DNA of 64,000 nt. It comes from Thunnus maccoyii (lineage: Eukaryota > Chordata > Actinopteri > Scombriformes > Scombridae). Position 1 is the stretch's first letter; every line of letters begins with the position of its first letter. Below the pieces are notes generated by a model. The model was not told where the DNA came from. It made no database searches and worked only from the letters and a program-made list of their open reading frames with translations. Made by a program: the position numbers and the translations under genes. Where the stretch lies: positions 12,657,490 through 12,721,489 of the forward strand of contig NC_056534.1 in assembly GCF_910596095.1 (NCBI RefSeq). The letters are read 5' to 3'. This document shows positions 24,056 through 34,700 of the stretch, piece by piece.

Positions 24056-27000
24056 TACTCACACACCCTTCCTGGAGGTGCTGGGAGCAGCTGCAGCATT
24101 AGCGTTGAAAGAGATTCGCCGTTGACTGGAGTTTGCATCCCCCCCTGTTAATGAATGGATGCTACGGCGATCGGCTCGGGAGCTTCTTCCTTTGGATTGC
24201 GGGGAACGGTGGATATCTATTCTTGAATTTATTTATTTATTTCTATGCTCTCCATTTTTTTCTCCCCACCCTCTCCTGGTGTGCTGTTGTCGAAAGGACG
24301 ATGGGGTCTTGTGCTTGATCGGATAAAGATGGAGGTGAACGTGGCGTCTCCGGTGCTTGGCATACTATTGAGGTTTCACTGCCCGTTAGGGTGAATGGAG
24401 CTTTTATTTCAGTTTTTTTTTTAAGTGGGCTCTTTTGTTTTCCGGGGATCGGCCGAGCACTCCTGTGGTGAATTGAGCTATTGTCGAAGACTGGGCCTCT
24501 TAAGCTTTGAATCTTTGACCATCCATCCATCCCCTACCTTCCTTCCCCTGTTACTTTCTACTCAAAAGGAACAAGCGGATCCCAAAACCTCCACTGAAAT
24601 CTCTCCTTACCGTCCTCCTTGCTTCCAATGCCCCATTTCCCTCATCTCTACCCCTGCCCCCCCACCTCTCTCCTGCTCCCTCCTCCCACATCAGAGCGGC
24701 TACGTAATGTGCCTCCCTACGCATGCAAATGGGGATGCTACAAATGGTGGCTGGGACTGATGCCGATGAAAGGGTGATGCCTCGCGCAATCACCTGCACC
24801 TCCACCGCCGCTGCCGTCACTCCAGATCAGCCTGGGAGAGCCCAGCAGCCGATGACAACCACCCACAGTGCGAACACAGTCGTTTGTAGCTTGCTTGTGG
24901 ATGTAAATGAGACGTGTGGATGTGTGTGAAGGTGCACACTGGTTCCTGCCATGTCTGGTGTGTGATCGCTCTAGCGGGACGTTCTTACTGATGCGGGGGA
25001 GGCACTGAGCCTGAGGTTGGTCGACCTCCCCCTGCACCCCCCCTTCCCACTTCCCTCCTTCCTTCCCCTCCTCCCCATTCCTCCCCCCTCCTTATCCCAG
25101 AAGCCCCCGGGGTTGAAGGCCACCTGGTTAAAGGGGTGACGATGAAGAAGAACCGTAGCAGCAATCTGCGGCGGGCCTGGCCCAGCTCGGAGCTTACCGA
25201 ACGCCCGCTGGAGCACAATCTCTCCCGTAGTGAGAAAGACATCCGTGTGCAGAAGCAGCATCTTCCTCCCCCTCCTCCTCCTCATTTCTCTCCGTCCCCG
25301 CCAAGTTATCGTGCGCCAGGTGAGTTCTGACACTCCCACCGCTAGTAACTCCACCCTCCCTACACAGAGCTGCTCAAATTTTGGGGGCAAAGGGAAGGGT
25401 TCAAACCGGGCAATATTTTCGTGTTATTCCTCCTTTTTTACTCCTCTAATATATCGCATGATGTGAAATTTTAAAAAAAAGAGAAAGTGGAGCAATATTT
25501 TGAATTATTTAATCTGAAGCTTTCTTTATCAACCACACATTTGGTTTTAAAATCCATTAAACTGTCTTAGTGGTTCAAATCGCTGTAACTTTATTCACTG
25601 ACATATTTTCCCATCTGAACCCTATTTAAAAAGTTAAATAAAACCAATGGAAAAACACTGGAAAAAGGCATGTTTTGCTCAATTTAAATGGTTTTTAATG
25701 ATTTATGGTATTGTCCTGACTGCCTGAAAGTTGAGTGGTTGTTGGTTACATCAGTTGCATCACCTTTGCCCTAAATATTGTGACAAATGATAATTTTGTG
25801 TTTGTGGAGATTAAAAAAACACTTCTGGGCCAACTCACCTCATGAACTAACATCCTTACCAAGGAAATCTGATAATTTTACTCCCTTTTATTATAAATAT
25901 TTGCATTTTTCTGCTGTCTTTCTACAAACTCATTCCCATACATATACACTTGCAAAGGAAAATGTAAAATACTATAAATGCAAAGGACATGGTGATTTAT
26001 TTTTTTTAGCCAAATCTGCGGCAGATCCAGATTTTCTCGTGTTTACTAAAAACCGAGTAAAGCCTTGTAAAGCCACATAAAGCTTAAGGGGCTGTGATAC
26101 TAAGCAGAGATAACGTCATCGTGTTGCTTAACTGACCATTCAGCTAAGTGTTAGCACACTGGTGAGGAGGCAGGGCCCTGCACAGATTTCAGCACAGGTG
26201 AAAAAATTGTGGACAGCAAAACTTTTAAAACAGTTGTCAATCAGACAACATTGATTTTTTTTAAGGTTACCATGTAGACATCAGGAAACATAATGTCAGA
26301 TTAAAAAAACAGAATATGGAGGTTTTGGTGTTTAGTTTGTACATCATATCGTGTGATTCTCTATTGATCGCCAGATTTAGGTCAGAGGACAGGGTCAGTT
26401 GGGATTCAGCTTGTTGCTTGTACAACCTTTCAGCAGGGCAGATGTTTGCTCTCAGAGGGGCTTGAAGCCGGGCCGCCTGGTTGTAGGATGATCTCACTAC
26501 TCACGATGCCACACTGCTGACAGCAAAGCCAGCTTAATTCAACAAAGGCAACAGAGAATTTCTGTGTGTAAGCTCTCAATGTGATGTTAAAGTCAGTTAT
26601 ATGTTGTTTTTTACCCACTGAGATGCAGTCAGTGATCATGTAAGCTCCTTTTTCTATTTGTGAGATGTTATGAATTGAATACCGGGTTGAAAAAGATTCA
26701 GGTGATCTCATACTACGGTTACGGTTGCTGCAGCAGCTGCCTCGCTTTGCTAACCTACGAGAAACAGGAGGCTAAGGAAGCACAGAGAGGAGGGGTGGAG
26801 CCGTTCCAGGCAGCATGCAAACTGCTGCTGTTTGACCATTACATCATAGCTTCACACGCTGCGCCTGCTGTTCATTCATGATCTAACAGTTGTGCTTGTG
26901 CCTCCTCCTCCTCCTCCTCCTCCTCCTCCTTCTGCAGGTGACGTGTCTCCGATCAGTATGTCACCTATCAGCCAGTCACAGTTCATCCCGCTGGGGGAGA

Positions 27001-30000
27001 TCTTGTGCCTGGCCATCTCTGCTATGAACTCTGCCCACAAGCCTGTCAACCAGGAGGCTCTGGTGGAGCACCTCACTGCCAGCTTCCCAGGTACACTCAT
27101 CTGACCTCAGCCCAAACTACGGCTGCAGTAAAGTATGTAGATACAGATTTTTAAATGTGTGGTTGGAAAAATTACAAATTTAGGAAATATTAGGCTAGAG
27201 AAAATAAATTAAATATAGTTGTAAATTAAATATATATGTGTGTGTGTCATACTTTGGTTTGTGATCTTTGTAGGCTTTAAATATCTTTAAATATCTATTG
27301 AGGACATCCATGACATATTATTAATTGATTAATTAAGAATTGAGATATTTCAACATTTGAGATTTCACAAACAGCATTATAATGTTTCAATAGAACAATT
27401 AAATCCAGGTTTATTCTTAAACAATGTTGGACAAGCAGGCCTAAAATGTACTAAACACAGTAATCATCTTCATGTTTTTCAAATTCATCTTTACTTACTA
27501 CTAAGAGTGGAAAGGAGTTGAACTTATACGTTGCATCATTTCTGTGTAAAAAAAAAATGAACACAAGGGTGATGTAATGTCAGGCAACACAAGGCTTTTC
27601 TAGACAAAGGTTATGAATGGTGGACCACTTTTAATGTTGATTTGGAAACGTATTGTAAGCCGAGCTCTTGAGGTGACTGATGGTGCTTTATATCCTGATT
27701 AAAATATCCTTAGGACTCATCCTTGAACTAAAATGTTTGGTTTATTTGGCACCATTTATTCTTAGATACAGGTTAATCTTACATTGTGGTTTTTTGTTAA
27801 TATTAAAATACCCAACTCATGGGTATTCTTTACAAATATACTCAGAGTCTGTGAGTCAATTTATGAAAAGTTAGTTAAGTGAAGGGAAACTGGGAAAAAA
27901 AACGCCCCTTTCATATCATGTAAAATGTTGCTAAAGATTTTAAAAGAGGTACGCAAAAAAATACCATTCCATCTTTTTCAGGGTTTTTTTTTTTGAGGAT
28001 TTAAAAAGTAGAAAAAGTAAAAAAAGGAAAAAAAAAATTTAAAAATATAAAAAGAGAAGGGAACATTTAAATAAACCTATGAACTTCTTATACTATGGGG
28101 CCATCTGTACTCAAACCAGACACTGTTCAAACCAACTGAAACTTACTTTAAATATTAGCGAGATCCCAAAATTTCCATAGATGCTGAATATGTCAGGCTG
28201 AATTCTCCAAATTCCCATGTTGGAATGGTAAATCCATAAAAACACAGCAGCTTTGGTTTAAAAATTTAACTCAAAGTAGACAGGCAAATGAAGATAGATT
28301 TATAATTTATACAGTATGTGATACTGTGATACAGTTTGGAGATTTTATCTATTTCAAAGAAATGTGAAGGGTAATTTAAAGAGAAACAGTTTTTGAGGTT
28401 AAACAATACTTCAGTTTAGTCGGTCAACAGAGGGTTTGGAAATGTGTGAATAATCAGTTGTTTGTTGGGATTATTACTATTTGTCTGTTTAGTTAATTCA
28501 TGTTCTGGTTTTTAGTTATCTAACAACAGCTTTTTTCTACTCTTAAAATTCCAACTGCAGTCAGCCATAATTTCATCATAGCCTGAAAAAAAATCATGAA
28601 ATAGCTCACATCATTTTCTTCCACCATCTTCCACCGCTAATTTTTTGAAAAACTTTTCTAATGGTTCATCTCACCAAGTGCAAGACAGATCTCTTTTACC
28701 GTAAATCTTAAAAAAAAAGTCCCCTATTTGATCTGTTTATGTAATACAATACACAATATTGACATATTGTCTTTACTAAAATTTTATAAAGTTGTGCTTT
28801 AACTTCATTAAATATCTGTGTTTCCTGCAGGCGTGCCTACACCCAGCTCGGAGGTTCTGCGACATACCCTGAACATGCTGGTGCGAGAGAGGAAGATCTA
28901 TCCAACTCCAGAGGGCTACTTCATTGTCACTCCCCAGACCTACTTTATCACTCCCTCCCTCATCAGAACCAACAACAAGTGGTATCACCTGGATGATCGG
29001 CTGCAAGAGCGCCAACCGCAACAGCAGCAGCAGCAGCAGCAGCAGCAACCTCAGCAATGCACTTCGCCTCAGTCTGGCAACGTCACACCATCCACACCTG
29101 GCTGCTTGAGAGAGAGGCCTGCACGAAAGAATCATAATGACTCATATAATTCCTATCGCGAAGACCCGCCCAGACATCACGCCTCTGCGCTCCAAAGTAA
29201 GTCACCAAAGGAGCACAGGGGAGATTCCTATCAAAGTAAACCGCCCAAGGACCACAATGGTGGAGAACCTCCACCGAGCACGTCAGCCAAGGAGCACCGA
29301 GGAGAACCGCCGTCATACCCCTATCCCCCTCTCCCCACTTCCCCTCCTGTCCAGCAACCGCCGCCTCAAGAGCCAGCCGATAAGAGCAAAAGCATCACTT
29401 CTTTCCCTTATAAAACTGACACTCTGACCAAAAAGAAAGAAGGAAGTGGTGGCAGCGGAAGTGGTGAGAAGCAGTCCAAAAGGTTTGGGCTCAGACTCTT
29501 CAGACTGAGTTTCAAGAAGGACAAAATGAGACAGTTGGCCACCTTCTCAGCCCAGTTCCCCCCAGAGGAGTGGCCTCTTCGTGACGAGGATGTGCCAACC
29601 ACACCCATCCCCCGAGAGGTGGAGATGGAGATTATCCGCCGAATCAACCCAGACCTAACAGTGGAGAATGTGGCAAGGCACACCGCTGTGATGAAGAGGC
29701 TGGAGGAAGAGCGTACGCAAAAGAACAAGGCGGGGTCTTCGGCCCAGCACAGTGCACGCAGCAGGAGGGGGAGGGGCCACAGGAGAGCGCCACATGGTAA
29801 GTCCCGCTCACACAGCAAACCCCGAACCTCCAGGGGAGACCCGTCCGAGGGTTCAAACTGGGACCTGGTGTTCATGGAAAGGGATTACCGCTTCTTTAGC
29901 CACTCGTTAGTCCGCTCGCCTCGGGAGGCCATGTACACCATGGAGCGCAGGCGAAGTGGAGGCGCAGCGTACCTGGTCCATAGTAACCCCAACATTACTG

Positions 30001-33000
30001 AATCGTACTGCCCTGTTACCCCTGAGTGGGATGTGTCTGGGGAGCTAGCTAAGAGGAGAACGGAGATGCCCTTCCCTGAGCCCTCACGTGGGACGTGCCA
30101 GTCCAGAGTGCAAAGAAGTCACAGTCACAATCAGGACAGGAAGTCGCGGCACGAGAGGTCAGATCAAGCTAAAGAACGCTCTCGGTCCATGGACAACTCC
30201 CTCAAGGGCCCGACACTGGGGGCGCCAGAAGACTTTGACCCCAGTCTTGAGGAGCGTAGTCATTACTACACTGATGACGGCACCCTGCGGGCCACGCAGA
30301 AGTCCTCCCACTACTCAAGGATCATGTTCTCTGCTGCTAAGTTCCACTCTGATTTTAATGTGCCTGATTTGGGGAAAGGGAGTTTGGACGAGTCAAGGAT
30401 CCGGAGTACGATGGAGAGGAACAAAAGCAGAGACAGCTTGCCAACGTACAATGAGCTAATGGGACTTTCTCCTAAGCCCTCAACAGATGAGTACTTCCAG
30501 TGCAATACGTCAAATGAAACAATCCTAACTGCCCCTTCGCCTCAGGCAAAATCAGAATATGACACATTAACCTCATCAGGGGGACTCCGAAAGGGCTCTC
30601 CGGCTGACCGCCAAACGCCTCACCTCACCTCTCCTCACACGATGGAGTACAAAGAGGAATTGTCGGCAGCAAAGGGACAGAACGGCTCGGTCCGACTAAC
30701 GCCAAGCCAGACGCCAGAGCCGGTGCAAAATGCCCGTTTGACGCCACACCAACACAATGTAGATCCTGGAGGGGGAGGAGGTGGTATAGTGATCAAGAGG
30801 AAAGAGATCTTCAGCAAGGACACTTTGTTCAAACCTCCACACAATGCCTTGTCCACAGGCTACGTGGACAGCAGCTACACCAAGTCCGGCACATTGCGGA
30901 AAGCCTCACATGCCAAATCAACAGAGGCCCTTGACAATCCTGAGCCCCAGCAGCCTTCCAATTCAGCCACTTCCTCAGCGTCACCTGCAGTTTTACAGGG
31001 CTGCTTAGAGCCAACAGTCCCCTCAGCCTCCTTTGACTATTATAATGTATCAGATGATGAAGAAGAAGAAGAGGCAGAGGAGGACTCGCACAAAGAGTTG
31101 GCGACGGCAGAGGACAACAAAGACCACGGGGAAGGGGGTGGTAACGGTGGAGGCAGTGGTGGCGGCGGGGAGGGAACCATGCAGTGGCTACTGGAGCGGG
31201 AGAAGGACCATGATCTGCAGCGGAAACTGGAGACCAATCTGACCTTACTCAGCCCCAAGGAGACCGAGAACAGCAGCAGCCAGAAGTCGGCCCACTCTGC
31301 CCGTTTAGACAGCATGGACAGCAGCAGTGTCACGGTGGACAGTGGATTCAACTCCCCTAGGTATGTGCAAAAATGAAGTGTGCATGTGTATTACAATCTA
31401 ACACTATAAAAACTGTCAGGTTCTAAAATGTTAAGTCTGTGAGTGTGGGAGGGATACTTGGGGAGAACACAGTAGGACTCCAAATATTCCCAAATGTCAG
31501 GACTGCTGTTAAACCATATATTGACATATGTGCCCTTTATTGGATAATGTATCTAAGAGTTGAGTGACACACATGGTTGCACTCACATAGCTAAATTAAA
31601 GGTGTCATGGTAGTAAATGTACACTTTTAAGTCCAAATAACCTTTTTATTTCGACAAAAAATAATAATCTTTAGTCATCGTCCAGTCTATTTTTTTTCCC
31701 GAAGCATACAGCTGCATCTCACAGTCTTCCTCAGTGGAGGAGTGGAGCTTTGGTCACCCCATTTTTGACAGCTTCATGTTCTTATCCATTTTGATCCACC
31801 GCTATCACACACTCTCATGAATTTAAACTTTAACAGGCCATGCCACCAAACTGAATTAAATAAATATCACAAAGGACGATAGAGAGGCTGCAACATTGCA
31901 TTTACAGTCCAATTCAGGTTATGCCTTCATATCTGTATCTATATTTTATCTTTATTTTGAGTGTCAATTTTCTAATATGCTCCAATGGTGCTATCTCATC
32001 TCATAAAATGTTGATGAAACTATGAGAAGTACCAGTTTTTCTCCTTTAACAACAGTACAGTGACATTTCTTACAGCAGAATCCGCTCCAAGAATAGACAC
32101 GTTGTGCTGTGAAGTATCTTTATGCTCACATCTCACTGCATCAGTTTTGACCCTGAACTGTGGAGATGTTCAGGGTCAAAGATGCTAAATATGTAAATTA
32201 AAGTGTGTTCATACTTCAGACTTCTACATAACATACATGAAAATAATAAGTAATGTAGTAAATGACATATATTCATGAAATTATAAAAAATATGAATGAC
32301 ATTTAACTCATAAGAATGTTGAGTCCTTACACAAGCTCATATTTATTTTTTTTAATACAAATGTACAATGTAATCATCATTACTGGATGAATCAGCTGTA
32401 AACGCTTGTTGCTAAGTTTTTAAAACTTTGTAGAAATATTTGAAAAACAAGATTAGTGCTTTGAGCTAAATGCTAACATGCTCACAGTGACAATGCAAAC
32501 ATGCTGATGTTTAACAGGTATAATATTTAGCATATTCACCATCTTAGTTTAGCCTGTTAGCAGGCTAACATTTGCTAATTAGCACTAAACACAAGGTACA
32601 GCTGAAGTTGATGGGAATGTCATTAGTTTAGCAGGTATTTGGTCATAAACTAAAGTAATGGGCAAATTAAAACTTTACCTGCAGTTCGATGAAGATGAGG
32701 ATCACCACAATCATTAGGATTAGTCCACTGGGTTGGGTGTTGAGATATTTCAGTCTGGACGAAATTTGTGAACCAACTATGGGCGGACACTGACATCCCT
32801 AGCATGGCTAAAAATCCTAACACAAGGTCCACATACTAGCCTTTTGCTGAGCTTTCAACTCAACAGTCTTAGTTTAACAATCTCAAGTTGTCACCTGACC
32901 AAAGTTTCATACTCCATCCATTGATTATAACTAGTTGAAAGCTCAGGAAGCACTGTAACTAGTAAGTGGATCTTGGTTAGATTTTTCTCATCTCAATTTT

Positions 33001-33452
33001 GTTCTCTCTTCATTTTTTTCATTTTTTCATTGTGTTGTTTTTACTTTTCTCAGCAACTACAATTCATCTGCTTTTTTCTTTACTAATGTTAGATTATCTA
33101 TCCTCAGTCTGCAATATATGGCTTAAAACTGTGAATTTTATGTAATCCTCTTTCTCTCTCTATCCTCTTGTCAATTTTTTAATTGGATATTTTATTTCAT
33201 GATGTATTTTGAAACCAAAAACATGTAACATCATGCTGTCTCTTGTGCAGGACACGTGAAAGCCTTGCATCCAACACATCCAGCATTGTGGAAAGCAATA
33301 GACGGCAGAATCCAGCACTGAGCCCTGGCCACATTGGCACCAGTAGTATCGGACTGCCATTCAGCTTTCGCGCCATCCCGGAACCCCCCACCACGCAGCC
33401 TGAGAAACTCCAGAAGTCATCGAACTGCCTGGCCTCCATCACCAGCGTCTGA
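16823..33452 (+). CDS. stox2: storkhead-box protein 2, alternative N-termini
   Basis: A winged-helix (storkhead box) protein, presumed nuclear DNA-binding regulator; mammalian relatives are linked to placental gene control. First exon A (16823-17174) or B (25142-25319) joins shared exons 26938-27090, 28831-31360 and 33251-33452. All introns are GT-AG. Isoform A is 1078 residues and isoform B 1020, close to mammalian STOX2. The winged helix spans exon 2 and the start of exon 3, from SPISQSQFIPLGEILC to FIVTPQTYFITPSLIRTNNKWYHL. Further conserved blocks: KSKRFGLRLFRLSFKKDK-type basic segment, FPPEEWPLRDED, REVEMEIIRRINPDLTVENV, TPEWDVSGELAKRRTEMP, FDYYNVSDDEEE, MQWLLEREK and RLDSMDSSSVTVDSG. 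Most of the protein beyond the winged helix is low-complexity and probably disordered. stox1 is excluded by the C-terminal blocks. Confidence 0.93.
17175..20890. other. stox2 long first intron, left part
   Basis: No recognised exon. Contains a degenerate MITE copy (18840-19037), otherwise AT-rich unique-looking DNA. Confidence 0.5.
18840..19037 (-). repeat. hAT-like MITE, copy 2 (partial)
   Basis: Shares TAAACTGAATATCTTTGGGT, GGACAAAACAAGACATTTGA and the end GTTAGTTGCAGCCCTA with the other copies. The left part is missing or decayed. Confidence 0.7.
20891..21080 (+). CDS. candidate third alternative first exon of stox2
   Basis: ATG at 20891 in a good context (A at -3, G at +4), 63 codons plus one base, then a strong donor GTATGT at 21081. 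This phase-1 end is the same as exons A and B and would join the shared exon at 26938 in frame, giving a 1024-residue product. The encoded segment is protein-like and charged: EWEALKEGKVEHLFRKG, CCTRRIHWKEREG, ELGEMFDAAERFVAIYLSV. The surroundings are repeat-poor. I cannot place the sequence in a family and have no transcript evidence. Confidence 0.4.
21083..23000. other. stox2 intron, central part
   Basis: AT-rich intron DNA with MITE copy 3 at about 22436-22765. Nothing coding recognised. Confidence 0.5.
22436..22765 (+). repeat. hAT-like MITE, copy 3 (degenerate)
   Basis: Carries AACAATTATTGATTAATTTG at one end, CCAACCCAAAGATGTTAAG and GACAAAGAAAAGCATCAACT in the core, and AAAATGACTGAAACAATTAA near the other end, in the same order as in copy 5. 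Confidence 0.65.
23173..23214. repeat. (CTC)n trinucleotide run
   Basis: About 14 CTC/TCC units, nearly perfect, in the stox2 promoter region. Confidence 0.95.
23829..23878. repeat. (TC)n polypyrimidine microsatellite
   Basis: About 50 bases of mostly TC dinucleotides, strand-pure pyrimidine. Confidence 0.97.
23992..24064. repeat. (CA)n microsatellite, interrupted
   Basis: About 35 CA units broken by TCA/TACA, 115 bases after the (TC)n tract. Confidence 0.97.
25142..25319 (+). CDS. stox2: stox2 alternative first exon B (short N-terminus)
   Basis: 59 codons plus one base. MKKNRSSNLRRAWPSS, then a Ser/Glu/Lys-rich part and a polyproline run, matches the N-terminus recalled for mammalian STOX2. 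Ends in phase 1 at GTGAGT and joins 26938. A TGA directly upstream (25137-25139) in another frame does not matter; in frame there is a GTG at 25136, but ATG 25142 is the natural start. Confidence 0.9.
25320..26937. other. stox2 intron between exon B and the shared exon
   Basis: AT-rich. Around 26440-26510 there is a stretch (AAGCCGGGCCGCCTGGTTGT) that could be a decayed tRNA-derived SINE head. The acceptor at 26938 is preceded by a (CCT)n polypyrimidine run at 26903-26930. Confidence 0.4.
26903..26930. repeat. (CCT)n run serving as polypyrimidine tract
   Basis: About nine CTC/CCT units just before the CAG acceptor of the shared stox2 exon. Its length may vary between individuals and so affect the strength of this acceptor. 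Confidence 0.9.
26938..27090 (+). CDS. stox2: stox2 shared exon 2 (first half of winged helix)
   Basis: 153 nt, phase 1 to phase 1. Encodes DVSPISMSPISQSQFIPLGE, then ILCLAISAMNSAHKPVNQEALVEHL. This is the most conserved part of the storkhead family and supports the gene call most strongly. Confidence 0.97.
27091..28830. other. stox2 intron 2
   Basis: AT-rich, with A-rich runs around 27960-28060. No repeat family or exon recognised. Confidence 0.5.
28831..31360 (+). CDS. stox2: stox2 large exon
   Basis: 2530 nt, open throughout. Begins with the end of the winged helix (GVPTPSSEVLRHTLNMLVRE). Then come a Gln tract (residues 174-183 of isoform B), proline-rich repeats (SPKEHRGD, PPKDHNGG, SAKEHRGE), a basic cluster, the acidic DDEEEEEAEED run and a Gly-rich stretch just before MQWLLEREK. 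Donor GTATGT at 31361. The polyQ and Gly-rich runs are not in the mammalian protein as I recall it. Confidence 0.97.
29022..29045 (+). repeat. stox2: coding (CAG)8 tract in stox2
   Basis: Eight pure CAG codons flanked by CAA codons, giving ten glutamines followed by PQQ. It sits about 14 residues after the winged helix. Confidence 0.97.
31361..33250. other. stox2 last intron
   Basis: AT-rich. Contains a dispersed fish repeat at about 32455-32830 that is also found inverted at 41085-41292. Confidence 0.5.
32455..32830 (+). repeat. dispersed fish repeat (GCTAACATGCTCACAGTGAC type)
   Basis: Contains GCTAACATTTGCTAATTAGC, CAAGGTACAGCTGAAGTTGA and TGGGAATGTCATTAGTTT; the inverse of these blocks occurs at 41085-41292. 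Family name not assigned. Confidence 0.65.
33251..33452 (+). CDS. stox2: stox2 terminal coding exon
   Basis: Acceptor tgtgcag, then (AG/G)R TRESLASNTSSIVESNRRQ, NPALSPGH, EKLQKSSNCLASITSV and TGA at 33450-33452. The conserved C-terminus confirms that the gene is complete. Confidence 0.96.
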
Positions 33453-33960
33453 CAGGCAGCACAGACTGAGACCATTGAAGGTGGTGGAGGAGAGAGGACG
33501 TGAGGTGTTTCACCATTTTGACCCTCACTTTCCTCAACCAATACACACGCATACACACACACACACATCTTCAGACTCCTGAGAATCCATTTACTGGGAC
33601 TGTTACAAAAACAGGCATGGCTTCAAGAGACTGTTCCCACAGCTTCAAGAACTTTACTGCAAAAAAGAGAAGAAAAACAAGAGAATATCAAGACCACTGT
33701 AGGTGAAGAAACCTACCTGAAGTACTTTGATTTTGGTGACATGGACTCTAGTTTGGCTTATATCAAGATTCTTGATTATTGGTATTGGAAAGTAGTAGAC
33801 TATAGGATTCAAGTTACATTTGGAAATATCAAAAACTTTTTATATTACTTAACAATACATGTCCAATTAAATGTTCTCCTTCCTGAAATAGCGTCGGTTC
33901 TTCAGGACGATTCAATGTATCAGCACAATGTCGAGACAATAAACATTGATCCTGAGAACA
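33453..33960 (+). other. stox2: stox2 3' UTR (minimum extent)
   Basis: AATAAA at 33938-33943. A second canonical signal at 35629-35634 would allow a longer form reaching across the tandem array at 34.2-34.7 kb. Confidence 0.5.
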
Positions 33961-34158
33961 ACGAATGAAAGATATAAAAACATAAATCAGCTCAGATTTG
34001 TGTACCGCAATGCAAATGATGTATGTATACTCGATACTTTTGATATCCTAATTATTATAATGGTGGTATTAAAGATGCTATGTGACCAAAATGAGCTGCA
34101 CCTCATCCATCACATATACACTACAGAACACTGAAGGTACTTCACAAAACAATCGATG

Positions 34159-34700
34159 TTCATTTAGTAGCTGCTGTGGAGCTTTTGGTTGTATCACATG
34201 ATCTTCCTCAGCAGATGGAGTTTGCTCAGTTAAAATGTCCATTTATTTGAGCACTTTAACGACGTTTATTGTCCAGGTTAGATTCAAAGTTAAGATTGAA
34301 ACTTCATTTTTGACCTTGGAAACAGCAGTTGACAAAATAATCTCACCACCACGTTCATTTAGTAGCTGCTCTGGAGCTTTCAGTTGTATCGCATGATCTT
34401 CTTCAGCAGATTGAGTTTGCCCAGTTCAAATTTCCATTTATTTGAGCACTTACAGGACTTTTTTCATCCATGTTAGCTGAAAGGTTGAGATTGAAACTTC
34501 ATTCTTCACCATGGAAACAGCAGTTATGAAAACAATTGTACCACAAGTTCCATTAAGTAGCTCTTCTGGAGCTTTCAGTCATATGACATGATCCTCCTCA
34601 GCAGACTGAGTTTGCCCAGTTGTCATGGAATTGTAGATATTGTGGTGAGATTGTTTTGTCGACTAGTGTTTCCAAGGTCAACTTTTAATCTCATTACATG
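34159..34700. repeat. ~195 bp tandem array with an inverted terminal piece
   Basis: Units start at 34159, 34354 and 34548 (periods 195 and 194) with shared blocks CATTTAGTAGCTGCT, GGAGCTTT and GACTGAGTTTGCCCAGTT. The last unit is partial. It runs into about 60 bases (34629-34690) that are the inverse of 34300-34350 (TTGACCTTGGAAACA, AATCTCACCAC), so the array can fold back on itself. Confidence 0.85.

Larger units (their letters stand above)
23001..25141 (+). promoter_or_regulatory. stox2: probable downstream stox2 promoter / 5' UTR region
   Basis: Base composition shifts here: C/T-rich and GC-richer than the flanks, with CpG-bearing stretches around 24110-24200 and 24780-25250. The first coding exon B lies at its right end. 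It also holds (CTC)n, (TC)n and (CA)n tracts. Several small upstream ATGs occur, so a long, poorly translated leader is possible. Transcription start is not defined. Confidence 0.45.

Noticed and set aside
23706..24151. Open frames of 75-139 codons over the (TC)n/(CA)n tracts
   Set aside because: They arise because dinucleotide repeats lack stop codons; no conserved residues or splice context.
24971..25390. 139-codon minus-strand frame opposite stox2 exon B
   Set aside because: GC-rich shadow of exon B and its leader; low-complexity Gly/Arg product.
29408..29875. 155-codon minus-strand frame inside the stox2 large exon
   Set aside because: Shadow of the stox2 coding frame, which has clear family similarity on the plus strand.
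34159..34700. CRISPR-like array
   Set aside because: Eukaryotic context; units are ~195 bp tandem copies without the short-repeat/unique-spacer pattern.
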